From positions 372,001-436,000 of the forward strand of contig CANLOQ010000003.1 in the NCBI GenBank assembly GCA_947492925.1: 64,000 bases of DNA, read 5' to 3'. Positions 28,509-37,672 of the stretch are shown here, piece by piece. The notes under the pieces were generated by a model. That model did no database searches. It worked only from the letters and a program-made list of their open reading frames with translations, and was not told the DNA's origin. A program made the position numbers and the translations under genes. Origin of the DNA: an uncultured Sulfitobacter sp. (GTDB lineage: Bacteria > Pseudomonadota > Alphaproteobacteria > Rhodobacterales > Rhodobacteraceae). Positions within the stretch are counted from its first letter, which is position 1. Each line of letters opens with the position of its first letter.

Positions 28509-28590
28509 GGCGCGCGGCCCTATGCCGCGCGCCACGGGGTGCACTGCAAGTGCACCTTACCTGTTTCGCGCAATGTCCGCCGTAAGGTGC
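28509..28590. repeat. cluster of three intergenic hairpins between binding protein and permease genes
   Basis: Hairpin 1 is GGCGCGCGG/CCGCGCGCC (28509-28533, perfect 9-bp stem). Hairpin 2 is GGTGCACT-GCA-AGTGCACC (28538-28556, perfect 8-bp stem). Hairpin 3 pairs GCACCTTAC (28552-28560) with GTAAGGTGC (28582-28590). No T-run follows. The ACCTTAC/GTAAGGT part is shared with 604-632. Such hairpins after a binding-protein gene commonly stabilise its message. Confidence 0.6.
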
Positions 28591-28619
28591 GCACACACCC
28601 TCGTCGATAGGCAAAGCCC

Positions 28620-29549
28620 ATGACCTACGCCGCCGTCCCCCAGACAGAGATCAAGCGCAGCTATTGGCAGCGCAATCAGCAAACGCTGGCCCCGATGCTG
28701 TTTCTGGCCCCGGCAGTGCTGTTTTTCGTGTTCTACGTGATTTATCCGGTGTTCCAGTCTTTCAACCTGTCGCTTTATGAATGGGATGGATTGGGGACAA
28801 AGGAATATGTGGGCCTGCGCAACTACGAGGACCTGTACTACGAATACATCGACCGCGATGCCTTTTATACCTCACTGAAAAACAATGTGATCTGGTTGTT
28901 TTTGTATCTGCTGGCCATCCCGGCGGGGCTTTTCATCGCGCTTTTCCTGAACCAGACCGTGACGGGCATCCGTCTTTACAAATCCCTGTTTTTCTTCCCC
29001 TTCGTGATCTCCCAGGTCGTCGTCGGCCTTGTTTTCACATGGTTCTACGATCCGGCTTTTGGTTTTCTGAACGTCTTTCTGGGATGGTTCGGCGCGGGGC
29101 CCATCAACATGCTGGGCGATGAACGATATGTCACCTACGGCGTGATCATTGCGGGCCTCTGGCCGCAAACGGCCTATTGCATGATCCTCTACCTCACCGG
29201 CCTCAACGCCGTGAACCCCGAGCAGATTGAGGCGGGCCGTCTCGACGGGGCCAAGGGGTTGCGCATGCTCTGGCATGTGGTGCTGCCGCAACTGCGCCCC
29301 GCGACCTTCATCGCCTTCGTGGTCACGATCATCGGCGCGCTGCGCTCGTTCGACCTGATCTCAATCATGACCAGCGGCGGACCATTTGGGTCGTCTCGCG
29401 TGCTGGCTTATTACATGTTCGAGGTGGCGCTCTCTGAATACGGTTTCCGCATGGGATACGGCGCGGCCATCGCGGTGGTGCTGTTTGCGATCATGATGGT
29501 TTTCATCGCCTATTTCCTTTGGTCCATGTACCGCGAGGAGAAACGCTGA
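28620..29549 (+). CDS. sugar ABC transporter permease (MalF/UgpA type)
   Basis: A 309-residue inner-membrane protein with six predicted helices, the first at about residues 22-45 (LAPMLFLAPAVLFFVFYVIYP). The EAA loop that contacts the ATPase reads EAGRLDGAKGLRMLWHVVLPQLRP. Together with the next permease it forms the channel of the galactoside importer. Its stop overlaps the next start by one base. Confidence 0.93.
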   Translation: MTYAAVPQTEIKRSYWQRNQQTLAPMLFLAPAVLFFVFYVIYPVFQSFNLSLYEWDGLGTKEYVGLRNYEDLYYEYIDRDAFYTSLKNNVIWLFLYLLAIPAGLFIALFLNQTVTGIRLYKSLFFFPFVISQVVVGLVFTWFYDPAFGFLNVFLGWFGAGPINMLGDERYVTYGVIIAGLWPQTAYCMILYLTGLNAVNPEQIEAGRLDGAKGLRMLWHVVLPQLRPATFIAFVVTIIGALRSFDLISIMTSGGPFGSSRVLAYYMFEVALSEYGFRMGYGAAIAVVLFAIMMVFIAYFLWSMYREEKR

Positions 29550-30397
29550 TGTTCCCTACCCCGCTGGAAAAACGCCCCCCCGCAGCCCGAACGATGTATC
29601 AGGCGGTATTGCCACTGGCGCTGGTCGTATGGCTGTTGCCGCTGTTGGCCGTGGCGATTTTTTCGATCAAACCCGGTGCGGACTTCACCAACGCGAATTA
29701 CTGGGGTGTGCCGTCCTCCTTTGATTTCGTGGACAACTACGGTCAGGTCTTTTTCAACTCCGACATGCCGCGTTATCTGCTGAATTCCTTTACCATCACC
29801 ATTCCCACGGTAATCGGTGCCGTGGCGCTGTCTGCGATGGCGGGCTTTGCGCTGGGAATTTACCGGTTCAAAGCGAACATCTGGATATTCTTCATGTTCG
29901 TGGCAGGCAATTTTGTGCCCTTCCAGATTTTGATGGTGCCGGTGCGTGACCTGACACTGGACATGGGGCTTTATAACACAAAGACCGGTCTCGTGCTTTT
30001 TCATGTCGCGTTCCAGACGGGCTTCTGCACGCTTTTCATGCGCAATTTCATCCGCGCCCTGCCGTTTGAGTTGATCGAAGCAGCACGGGTCGAGGGGATC
30101 TCGGAAATACGCATCTTCTGGTATGTGGTCCTGCCACTTATGAAGCCCGCGCTTGCCGCCTTGTCGGTGCTGATCTTCACCTTCATCTGGAACGATTATT
30201 TCTGGGCCGTGGTGCTGACCCAAGGACCGGAGAGCCAACCCGTCACTGCAGGCATCACCGCCTTCAACTCCGAATTCCGCGCAATGTATCACCTGATGAG
30301 CGCAGGCAGCATCGTGGCCGCCCTGCCCCCGGTGGCAATGTTCTTTCTGATGCAGAAGCACTTTATCGCGGGCCTCACACTGGGGGCGGTCAAGTGA
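29549..30397 (+). CDS. sugar ABC transporter permease (MalG/UgpE type)
   Basis: A 282-residue membrane protein with six predicted helices and an EAA loop (EAARVEGISEIRIFWYVVLPLMKP). It is the second half of the permease pair. I chose ATG 29549, directly overlapping the previous stop (TGATG). The stop overlaps the GTG start of the alpha-galactosidase gene by four bases. Confidence 0.93.
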   Translation: MFPTPLEKRPPAARTMYQAVLPLALVVWLLPLLAVAIFSIKPGADFTNANYWGVPSSFDFVDNYGQVFFNSDMPRYLLNSFTITIPTVIGAVALSAMAGFALGIYRFKANIWIFFMFVAGNFVPFQILMVPVRDLTLDMGLYNTKTGLVLFHVAFQTGFCTLFMRNFIRALPFELIEAARVEGISEIRIFWYVVLPLMKPALAALSVLIFTFIWNDYFWAVVLTQGPESQPVTAGITAFNSEFRAMYHLMSAGSIVAALPPVAMFFLMQKHFIAGLTLGAVK

Positions 30398-32478
30398 TCA
30401 AGACATGGCGGCTGGACGATGCGCGCCAGACACTGGCGCTGGCCGCGCGCGACGGGCGCTGTCCCGAGGTGGTGTATTGGGGAGCGCCCCTGCCGCAGGA
30501 TGAGGACCTTTGCGCGCTGGCCGCTGTTACGCAATTGGACGTGACAGGTGGCATGCTGGATCAAAACCCGGATCTGTCAATATGCCCCGAAGCGGCGCGC
30601 AGCTTTCCGGGCCAACCCGGCATCATTGTGCGGCGCGAGGATGGCACACCCTTGCTGCCGCAGTTCACGCTTGCGGATGATGCGCTGCAGGACAACTCCC
30701 TTAAAATCGTCTGCGCCGATCTATTGAACAGCCTGACCTACACGGCCGTATTTGCACTTGATCCGCAAACCCATGTGATCGCAATGACAGCGCAACTGGA
30801 TTGTGACAGGCCACTGCATTTGCACTGGCTCGCGGCGCCTGTGCTGCCCGGGGCGCAATCCTCGGACGAGATGGTGGATTTTGCGGGCCGCTGGTGCGGC
30901 GAATTTCAGATGAACCGCACGCCCTGGTCCGCCGGGATCAGGTATCGCGAGAACCGCACGGGACGCACCGGGCATGAACATTTCCCCGGTCTGATGGTGC
31001 CCTGTCGCGGTGCCACCAACACCAGCGGAGAAGCCTTTGCCTTTCACTATGGCTGGTCCGGCGGGCACCGGATGATCGCAGAAGAACTGCCGGACGGGCG
31101 GCGCCAGATCCAGTTTGGCCACGCCGCGCGCATGGAAACCGCCCCCGCACGCAGCTTTTCAACAGCGCCGCTTTATGCCGTCTATTCGTCAGACGGGCTG
31201 AACGGTTGTGCCGTCAGCTTTCAACGCCATTTGCGCGACCGGATTGTACCGTGGACCAATGCGGAAGCCCCCCGCCCGGTGCATTACAACTGCTGGGAAG
31301 CCGTCTATTTTGATCACAACCTCGACACGCTGCGCGATATTGCGACCCGCGCGGCGGGTCTGGGGGCAGAACGGTTCGTGCTGGATGACGGCTGGTTTGG
31401 GCGACGCGACGATGACACGTCCTCGCTTTCGGATTGGGAGGTTGATCCGCGAAAATACCCCGACGGTCTTGGCCCGCTGATTGATCATGTCCACGGCGCG
31501 GGCATGTCCTTTGGCATTTGGTTCGAACCCGAGATGATCAATCCCGACAGCAATCTGCACCGTGCGCATCCAGACTGGGCATTGGGGGCCGAAGATCAGA
31601 TTCTGGGCCGCCAGCAAAAGGCGCTGAACATGGCGCTGCCAGAGGTACGTGCCTTTCTCTACGACCGGATTGCGGCATTGCTGCGGGCGCATCCCATTGA
31701 CTACATCAAGTGGGATCACAACAGGGTGCTTCCCATGCCAGACGCCGCGCAGACGCGCGGGTCATACGCGCTGCTTGATCAGTTGCGCGCCGATTTCCCG
31801 CAGGTTGAGATTGAAAGCTGTGCATCGGGCGGCGGGCGGATTGATTTTGGTATCCTGAGCCGTACGCAACGGGTCTGGCTGAGCGACAGCAACGATGCGC
31901 TGGAGCGGTTGCACATCCAGCACAACGCTGCGCTGTTCCTGCCGGCCGCCGTGACGGGCAGTCACGTGGGCCCCCGCCGGTGCCACACGTCGGGCCGGAC
32001 GCTGGATATCACCTTTCGTGCTTGGGTTGCGGCGCAGCGGCACATGGGGTTCGAAATGGACCCGCGCGAACTGGACGTGCGCGAGGAAGCGGTTTTGCGA
32101 GATGTGACAGCATGGTGGAAAGACAACCGCCACTGGATGATGCGCGCCGATATCTTGCGGCTGGATGCGCCGGATGCCTCTGTGGTGGCCGAGCAGCAAT
32201 TGGCGCAGGATGGCGCGCGCTTTGTGGTTTTCGCGGGAAGGGCCGCGACTGCGGCTCAGATCGCACCGCGCCCCCTAAGGCTGACCCGGCTGGATCCCGC
32301 AGCGCGTTACGAGGTTCAGCTGCGCAACCGCGCCGAGGCATCGCATTTGTCCCGCGGGCATCTTGCATTGAAAGACGGGCCCGTGAAACTTACCGGTGCC
32401 GCCCTGATGCACAGTGGGTTGGTGCTGCCGTGGAGCTTTCCGGAAACCATGTGGGTTCTGGAGGGGCGCAAGTTATGA
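30394..32478 (+). CDS. alpha-galactosidase, glycoside hydrolase family 36
   Basis: A 694-residue GH36 enzyme: an N-terminal beta-sandwich of about 300 residues, then the catalytic barrel. The nucleophile is Asp441 in YIKWDHNR; the acid/base Asp lies in WLSDSNDALERL (about residue 498); NCWEAVYFDHN and FVLDDGWFGRRDDD are further family motifs. No signal peptide, so it hydrolyses imported melibiose- or raffinose-type alpha-galactosides in the cytoplasm. The start is GTG overlapping the permease stop (GTGA). A long protein with all catalytic residues, so probably active. Confidence 0.94.
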   Translation: MIKTWRLDDARQTLALAARDGRCPEVVYWGAPLPQDEDLCALAAVTQLDVTGGMLDQNPDLSICPEAARSFPGQPGIIVRREDGTPLLPQFTLADDALQDNSLKIVCADLLNSLTYTAVFALDPQTHVIAMTAQLDCDRPLHLHWLAAPVLPGAQSSDEMVDFAGRWCGEFQMNRTPWSAGIRYRENRTGRTGHEHFPGLMVPCRGATNTSGEAFAFHYGWSGGHRMIAEELPDGRRQIQFGHAARMETAPARSFSTAPLYAVYSSDGLNGCAVSFQRHLRDRIVPWTNAEAPRPVHYNCWEAVYFDHNLDTLRDIATRAAGLGAERFVLDDGWFGRRDDDTSSLSDWEVDPRKYPDGLGPLIDHVHGAGMSFGIWFEPEMINPDSNLHRAHPDWALGAEDQILGRQQKALNMALPEVRAFLYDRIAALLRAHPIDYIKWDHNRVLPMPDAAQTRGSYALLDQLRADFPQVEIESCASGGGRIDFGILSRTQRVWLSDSNDALERLHIQHNAALFLPAAVTGSHVGPRRCHTSGRTLDITFRAWVAAQRHMGFEMDPRELDVREEAVLRDVTAWWKDNRHWMMRADILRLDAPDASVVAEQQLAQDGARFVVFAGRAATAAQIAPRPLRLTRLDPAARYEVQLRNRAEASHLSRGHLALKDGPVKLTGAALMHSGLVLPWSFPETMWVLEGRKL

Positions 32479-32564
32479 TCAAAAGTATCCGCTTAGGGGC
32501 ACCGGTGTCTCTTGCAAGACATCTGCCCGGCCTCATCGAAATTCCCGCCCCCGAAGGAGAATAA
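32475..32564 (+). CDS. possible 29-residue small ORF inside the galactoside operon
   Basis: ATG 32475 overlaps the alpha-galactosidase stop (ATGA) and opens a 29-codon frame, MIKSIRLGAPVSLARHLPGL followed by IEIPAPEGE, ending one base before the GTG of the next gene; its last codons form the next gene's GAAGGAGA ribosome-binding site. It could be a small protein, a translational-coupling leader, or the N-terminal scrap of a lost gene. I do not recognise it, and no signal or membrane segment is visible. Confidence 0.3.
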   Translation: MIKSIRLGAPVSLARHLPGLIEIPAPEGE

Positions 32565-32565
32565 A

Positions 32566-33336
32566 GTGACACAGACAGCCACGTTTCACGACCTGAAAGG
32601 AAAGTCCGTCTACATCACCGGCGGCGGCTCGGGCATTGGTGCCGCGCTTACGGATGGTTTTCTGGCCCAAGGCGCAAAGGTCGCCTTTATCGGGCGGTCG
32701 GACGCCTCTGCATTTGTTTCCGAAATGGAAACAAAGCATGGTCGCGCGCCTTTGTTTCTGCAGGGCGACATCACTGATACCGCGCGCCTGCAAGACAGCA
32801 TTGACCAGGCCATTGCAGCGCATGGGCCGTTGGACGTTCTGATCAGCAATGCCGCCAACGACGCGCGCCACGCTACAGCTGAACTGACCCCTGCGGAATG
32901 GGACAGGCTGATCGACATCAATCTAAAGGCCTATTTCTTTGCCGCTCAAGCCGCCTTGCCCGGCATGCAGACCAAAGGCGCAGGCGCAATCATCAATTTC
33001 AGCTCTATCAGCTATATGATGGGCAACGCCGGATATCCGGCCTACATTGCCAGCAACGGCGGCATCACGGCGATGACGCGCGGTCTTGCACGTGAATTCG
33101 GCCCCGATGGCATCCGGGTAAACGCACTGGCCCCAGGCTGGGTGCTGACGGACAAGCAGATGGACAAATGGGCGACGCCCGACGGACTTGCCGCGCACCT
33201 TGAGCGGCAATGCCTTAAGACCCATCTGGCCCCCCGGGACGTTGTAGACGCGACGTTGTTTCTGGCGTCAGATGCCAGCCGTATGATGACCGGGCAATGT
33301 ATGGTCGTGGACGGCGGCGTCGTGACCACGGGATAG
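32566..33336 (+). CDS. SDR-family dehydrogenase, putative D-galactose 1-dehydrogenase
   Basis: A 256-residue short-chain dehydrogenase with cofactor loop [13 protein letters not shown] and LISNAANDARH. Its place between alpha-galactosidase and dgoK makes oxidation of galactose to galactonolactone the likely job; this is context inference. The start is GTG 32566, five bases after a strong GAAGGAGA site; an ATG 18 codons upstream lacks a site. The expected YxxxK catalytic pair reads YIASN, so the active-site lysine is replaced by Asn. The Ser of the triad is in INFSSISYMMG. Confidence 0.8.
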   Translation: MTQTATFHDLKGKSVYITGGGSGIGAALTDGFLAQGAKVAFIGRSDASAFVSEMETKHGRAPLFLQGDITDTARLQDSIDQAIAAHGPLDVLISNAANDARHATAELTPAEWDRLIDINLKAYFFAAQAALPGMQTKGAGAIINFSSISYMMGNAGYPAYIASNGGITAMTRGLAREFGPDGIRVNALAPGWVLTDKQMDKWATPDGLAAHLERQCLKTHLAPRDVVDATLFLASDASRMMTGQCMVVDGGVVTTG

Positions 33337-33347
33337 CGGCGGGACGG

Positions 33348-34253
33348 ATGACACAACAGATCACACCAGAATGGATCGCCCTGGACTGGGGCACCAGCAA
33401 TCTGCGGGGCTGGGCCATGCAGGGCAGCAGTGTCCTTGCCAAGGCGCAGTCAGATGCCGGCATGGGCGGGCTGGCAAAAGACGGCTTTCCCAACGCGCTT
33501 GACGCATTGCTGGCAGATTGGCAGGTGCCCGCCGCCACACCGATCATTGCCTGCGGCATGGTTGGTTCCCGGCAGGGATGGCAGGAAGCGCCCTACCGCG
33601 CGGTGCCCTGCCCCCCCTTGGCTGCGGGCAACGCTGTCAAAGTGACAGGCTCGCCCCGTGACATCCGCCTTCTTCCCGGACTGCGCCAGACCACCCCTTC
33701 CGATGTCATGCGCGGAGAGGAGACGCAGATTGCCGGCTTTCTGGCGCTGAATGACGGCTGGGACGGGGTGATTTGCCTGCCCGGCACGCATACCAAATGG
33801 GTGCAGGTCTCAGCGGGCGAAGTCATCAGTTTTCAGACCTACATGACAGGTGAATTATTCGCGCTGTTGTCGCGACAGTCCGTGCTGCGCCATTCGGTTG
33901 CCAGTGAGGGATGGGACGACGCCACCTTTGATTTCGCTGTCGAAGAAGCGCTGAGCAAACCCGAGAAACTTGCTGCGCGGCTCTTTGCGATCCGCGCAGA
34001 CGATCTGCTGGATGGCACATCGACAGCGGTTGGGCGGGCCCGGTTGTCAGGTCTGCTGATCGGGGCCGAACTGGCGGCGGCACGGCCCTACTGGCTGGGC
34101 ACGAACATCGCGCTGATTGGGGATGAAGCCGCCTCAGACGCCTACGCCCGCGCGCTTCAGACACAAGGTGCGGCAGCAACCCGCACGGATGCCACACGCA
34201 TGACATTGGCAGGGCTGACAGCCGCCTACAGAGATATAAAGGAGCCGCAATGA
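33348..34253 (+). CDS. dgoK: 2-dehydro-3-deoxygalactonokinase
   Basis: A 301-residue DgoK-family sugar acid kinase. It opens with the phosphate-binding segment WIALDWGTSNLRGW and has CLPGTHTKWVQV and FQTYMTGELFALL, all typical. It phosphorylates 2-dehydro-3-deoxy-D-galactonate with ATP. I chose ATG 33348; the frame runs 17 codons further upstream into the SDR gene. The stop overlaps the dgoA start by four bases (ATGA). Confidence 0.95.
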   Translation: MTQQITPEWIALDWGTSNLRGWAMQGSSVLAKAQSDAGMGGLAKDGFPNALDALLADWQVPAATPIIACGMVGSRQGWQEAPYRAVPCPPLAAGNAVKVTGSPRDIRLLPGLRQTTPSDVMRGEETQIAGFLALNDGWDGVICLPGTHTKWVQVSAGEVISFQTYMTGELFALLSRQSVLRHSVASEGWDDATFDFAVEEALSKPEKLAARLFAIRADDLLDGTSTAVGRARLSGLLIGAELAAARPYWLGTNIALIGDEAASDAYARALQTQGAAATRTDATRMTLAGLTAAYRDIKEPQ

Positions 34254-34855
34254 CACTCCCCCTCATCGCCATTCTGCGCGGCATCACCCCGCCCGAGACA
34301 CCGGCCATCGCAGACGCCCTTATTGCAGCAGGCATCACCACCATCGAGGTGCCGCTGAACTCACCTGATCCGCTGGACAGCATCGCGGCCCTTGCGGACC
34401 ATGTGCCGTCACATGTGATCATTGGTGCCGGTACGGTAGTCAGCGCAGCGCAGGTTGACGCTGTTGCGGACGCAGGCGGACAGATCATTGTATCGCCCAA
34501 TTGTGACAAGGCGGTCATCCGGGCTACAAAAGCGCGGGGACTGCACAGCTGGCCGGGGGTTTTCACCCCGACCGAAGCGTTCTCTGCATTGGATGCAGGT
34601 GCAGACGGGCTGAAGCTTTTTCCCGGAACGATGGCCGGGCCGTCCGGCCTGGCGGCCCTGCGGGCGATCTTGCCGAAAGGAACGCTGGTGTATGCGGTTG
34701 GCGGTGCCGGACCCGACAACTTTGGCGACTGGTTAGCGGCGTCTGCCGATGGTTTTGGTCTTGGCTCGGCTCTTTACAAACCGGGGATGCGCCCGGATGA
34801 GGTTGGCAAGCGCGCCGCCGGAATTGTCGCCGCTTATCTGGCAGCACGGACATGA
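34250..34855 (+). CDS. dgoA: 2-dehydro-3-deoxy-6-phosphogalactonate aldolase
   Basis: A 201-residue class I KDPG/KDPGal aldolase. Arg10 (ILRGITP), Glu33 (IEVPLNSP, the DgoA version of the motif) and the Schiff-base Lys122 (DGLKLFPG) are present. It splits 2-dehydro-3-deoxy-6-phosphogalactonate into pyruvate and glyceraldehyde 3-phosphate, the last step of the De Ley-Doudoroff pathway. It overlaps both neighbours by four bases. Confidence 0.95.
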   Translation: MTLPLIAILRGITPPETPAIADALIAAGITTIEVPLNSPDPLDSIAALADHVPSHVIIGAGTVVSAAQVDAVADAGGQIIVSPNCDKAVIRATKARGLHSWPGVFTPTEAFSALDAGADGLKLFPGTMAGPSGLAALRAILPKGTLVYAVGGAGPDNFGDWLAASADGFGLGSALYKPGMRPDEVGKRAAGIVAAYLAART

Positions 34856-35709
34856 AAACTTTTGACAGCACAAGATGCACCTTGGGGGAAGGACCTCTCT
34901 GGCATCCGAAACGTAACACATTGTTCTGGTTCGACATTCTTGAGAAAGCGCTTTACATGCGGGAGCAGGAAGAGACATCGCACTGGCGATTTGACGAGCA
35001 TGTTTCTGCTGCTGGATGGGTTGATCGGGACACGCTGTTGATGGCGTCCGAAACCGCGCTCTGGCGTTTTGATATCCCCACCGGCACGCGTGACAAAGTT
35101 CATGATCTGGAGGCGGAGGATGCCGTGACCCGTTCAAATGACGGGCGTGCGGACCCTTGGGGTGGTCTGTGGATCGGGACGATGGGCAAAAAGGCAGAAC
35201 CGGGTGCAGGCGCGATTTACCGTTATTTCAAAGGTGAGTTGCGCAAACTGAAAACCGATATTTCCATTGCCAATGCGATCTGTTTCGCCTCTGACAAAAC
35301 CTGCGCATATTATACCGATACTGTCACACAGCGCATCATGCGCCAGCCACTGTCGCCGGGCGACGGATGGCCGGAGGGACAGGCGGACCCACTGGTCGAT
35401 CTGAAAGACGCACGACTGAACCCCGATGGTGCGGTGACCGATGCGCAGGGTAATATCTGGGTGGCGATGTGGGGCGCGGCACGTGTGATATGCTTTGATC
35501 CCTCCGGGCGCAGCCTGACCCAGATCGACGTGCCCGCGAAACAGCCCACTTGTCCCGCGTTCGGCGGACCGGACCTGCGCGATCTTTACGTCACGTCTGC
35601 AACTGATGGTCTGCACAGTGATGAGACCCGCACCCGCCCGTTGAACGGTGCCACGTTCGTGTTGCGCAACGTCGCGCAGGGTCTGCCCGAACCAAGGGTC
35701 ATCCTGTGA
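34852..35709 (+). CDS. SMP-30/gluconolactonase-family lactonase, probable galactonolactonase
   Basis: A 285-residue six-bladed propeller of the SMP-30/LRE family. Metal-site residues are visible: Glu13 (LGEGPLWH), the Asn of SIANAICF, and the Asp of LNPDGAVTD; RSNDGRADPWGGLWIGTMG is the family signature. It would hydrolyse galactono-1,4- or 1,5-lactone to galactonate, between the SDR and the missing dehydratase. ATG 34852 overlaps the dgoA stop by four bases; the stop overlaps the beta-galactosidase GTG. Confidence 0.88.
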   Translation: MKTFDSTRCTLGEGPLWHPKRNTLFWFDILEKALYMREQEETSHWRFDEHVSAAGWVDRDTLLMASETALWRFDIPTGTRDKVHDLEAEDAVTRSNDGRADPWGGLWIGTMGKKAEPGAGAIYRYFKGELRKLKTDISIANAICFASDKTCAYYTDTVTQRIMRQPLSPGDGWPEGQADPLVDLKDARLNPDGAVTDAQGNIWVAMWGAARVICFDPSGRSLTQIDVPAKQPTCPAFGGPDLRDLYVTSATDGLHSDETRTRPLNGATFVLRNVAQGLPEPRVIL

Positions 35710-37619
35710 AGCGGACCCTTGGCGTATGCTATTATCCCGAACATTGGCCGCAGGCGATGTGGGCCAGCGACGCGCGGCGCATGGCTCAGGCCGGCATCAC
35801 TTGGGTGCGCATCGGAGAGTTCGCGTGGTCACGCCTAGAGCCTGAACCGGGTGTGTTTGACTGGGATTGGCTGGACAGCGCCATCGAAGTGCTTGCCGCA
35901 GAAGGTCTGAAGATCGTTCTGGGCACCCCATCGGCGACACCGCCGCGCTGGATGCTTGATCGGTTTCCCGACATGCTGGCGGTGGATGCGGCCGGGCAGC
36001 CGCGCAGGTTTGGATCACGCAGGCATTATTGCCACAGCCATGCAGGCTACCGCAAAGCCGCCGCTGATATGGCCCTCCAGCTGGGTAAACGCTACGGACG
36101 TGATGCCCGGGTCGCCGCATGGCAGATCGACAATGAATACGGGTGCCACGACACCGTTCTGAGCTATTCCGAGGCCGCGCGCGTGGGCTTTCGTGACTGG
36201 CTGGGGCAGAAATACCAAAGCATCGGCGCGCTGAACCGCGCGTGGGGCAATGTGTTTTGGTCGATGGAGTATGAGACCTTTGACCAGATCGATTTGCCAA
36301 ACCTCACCGTGACGCAGCCCAACCCCGCGCATGAAATGGCCTTTCGCCGCTTTGCATCGGATCAGGTGGTGGCATGGAATGCCGCGCAGGTGGTTGCCCT
36401 GCGCCCGCTGACAGACGCGCCGCTTATTCACAACTACATGGGCCGGGTGCTGGAGTTTGATCACTTTGCGGTGGCCCGCGACCTCGATATCGCCTCATGG
36501 GACAGCTACCCAATTGGCTTTCTTTCAGACCGGCTGGAAGGGGATGCAGCCCATAAGGCGCGCTATCTGCGACAGGGCGACCCTGACATGCAGGCCTTTC
36601 ACCATGATCTCTACCGCGCATTGAACAACGGGCGCTGGTGGGTCATGGAACAGCAGCCCGGACCGGTCAATTGGGCCCCCTTCAACCCTGCCCCCCTGCC
36701 CGGCATGGTCCGCCTTTGGTCATGGGAGGCCTTCGCCCACGGAGCCGAAGTGGTCAGCTATTTCCGCTGGCGGCAGGCCCCTTTTGCGCAGGAACAGATG
36801 CACGCCGGTTTGTTGCGTCCTGATGATCAACCCGCGCCCGCGCTGGAAGAAGCCGCACAGGTGGCAACCGAATTGACGACCATGCCCGAGGTGGCCCCTA
36901 CACAGTCGCCCGTCGCGCTGATCTTTGACTACGCATCGGACTGGGCGTGGCGCACCCTGCCACAGGGAGCCGATTTTGATTACTTCCGTCTGGTGTTTGA
37001 AACCTACCGCGCCCTGCGACGGCAAGGATTGTCCATTGATATTCTGCCCCCGAATGCTTCCGTCGGTGATCTGCACGGATACAAAGCCCTTTTTGCCCCC
37101 GGTCTTGCCAGCGTTTCTTCTGAACTCATGGGGGCCTTGGCCGATGCAGCGATCCCTTGCCTTCTGGGCCCGCGCAGCAATCTGATGACACCAGAGATGT
37201 CGACGGCCCTGCCGCTGGGGCCGGGCATCTTTGGTCTGGACGCACGTGTCGTGCGTGTCGAAAGCCTGCCTCCCGCCAGCGCCCGCGCGGTTGAGGGCGG
37301 CGGCGCCGTGGTACACTGGACTGAAACGCTGGAGGGCGATGCCATCGCCCTGCTTGAGCACACGGACGGCAACCCGCTTTTGGTTCAGGCGGGCCATATG
37401 CATTATCTGGGCGGCTGGCCTGACGCCGCGCTTTGGGATCGGATTGTCGCGCTGCTTTGCGCCGATGTGCCGTTGACCCTGCTGCCCGACGGCCTGCGCC
37501 TGCGCGACACGGCCACCCACCGTTTTGCGTTCAACTACGCACCTGAGCCCGTGACATGGAACGGACGCACCCTAAAGGCGGCAGATGTGACATGGTGGCC
37601 CCTGCCCCTTCCCGATTGA
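35706..37619 (+). CDS. beta-galactosidase, glycoside hydrolase family 42
   Basis: A 637-residue GH42 enzyme of normal length. It starts TLGVCYYPEHWPQAMW. Acid/base Glu144 is in QIDNEYG and nucleophile Glu315 in VMEQQPGPVNW; a trimerisation domain and short C-terminal domain follow. No signal peptide, so it acts on imported beta-galactosides. The start is GTG overlapping the lactonase stop (GTGA). It is the last gene of the operon. Confidence 0.95.
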   Translation: MKRTLGVCYYPEHWPQAMWASDARRMAQAGITWVRIGEFAWSRLEPEPGVFDWDWLDSAIEVLAAEGLKIVLGTPSATPPRWMLDRFPDMLAVDAAGQPRRFGSRRHYCHSHAGYRKAAADMALQLGKRYGRDARVAAWQIDNEYGCHDTVLSYSEAARVGFRDWLGQKYQSIGALNRAWGNVFWSMEYETFDQIDLPNLTVTQPNPAHEMAFRRFASDQVVAWNAAQVVALRPLTDAPLIHNYMGRVLEFDHFAVARDLDIASWDSYPIGFLSDRLEGDAAHKARYLRQGDPDMQAFHHDLYRALNNGRWWVMEQQPGPVNWAPFNPAPLPGMVRLWSWEAFAHGAEVVSYFRWRQAPFAQEQMHAGLLRPDDQPAPALEEAAQVATELTTMPEVAPTQSPVALIFDYASDWAWRTLPQGADFDYFRLVFETYRALRRQGLSIDILPPNASVGDLHGYKALFAPGLASVSSELMGALADAAIPCLLGPRSNLMTPEMSTALPLGPGIFGLDARVVRVESLPPASARAVEGGGAVVHWTETLEGDAIALLEHTDGNPLLVQAGHMHYLGGWPDAALWDRIVALLCADVPLTLLPDGLRLRDTATHRFAFNYAPEPVTWNGRTLKAADVTWWPLPLPD

Positions 37620-37672
37620 CACGGGTAGGCAGAGTGCGGACAGACGACGCCAGACAATAAAGGATGATTTCG

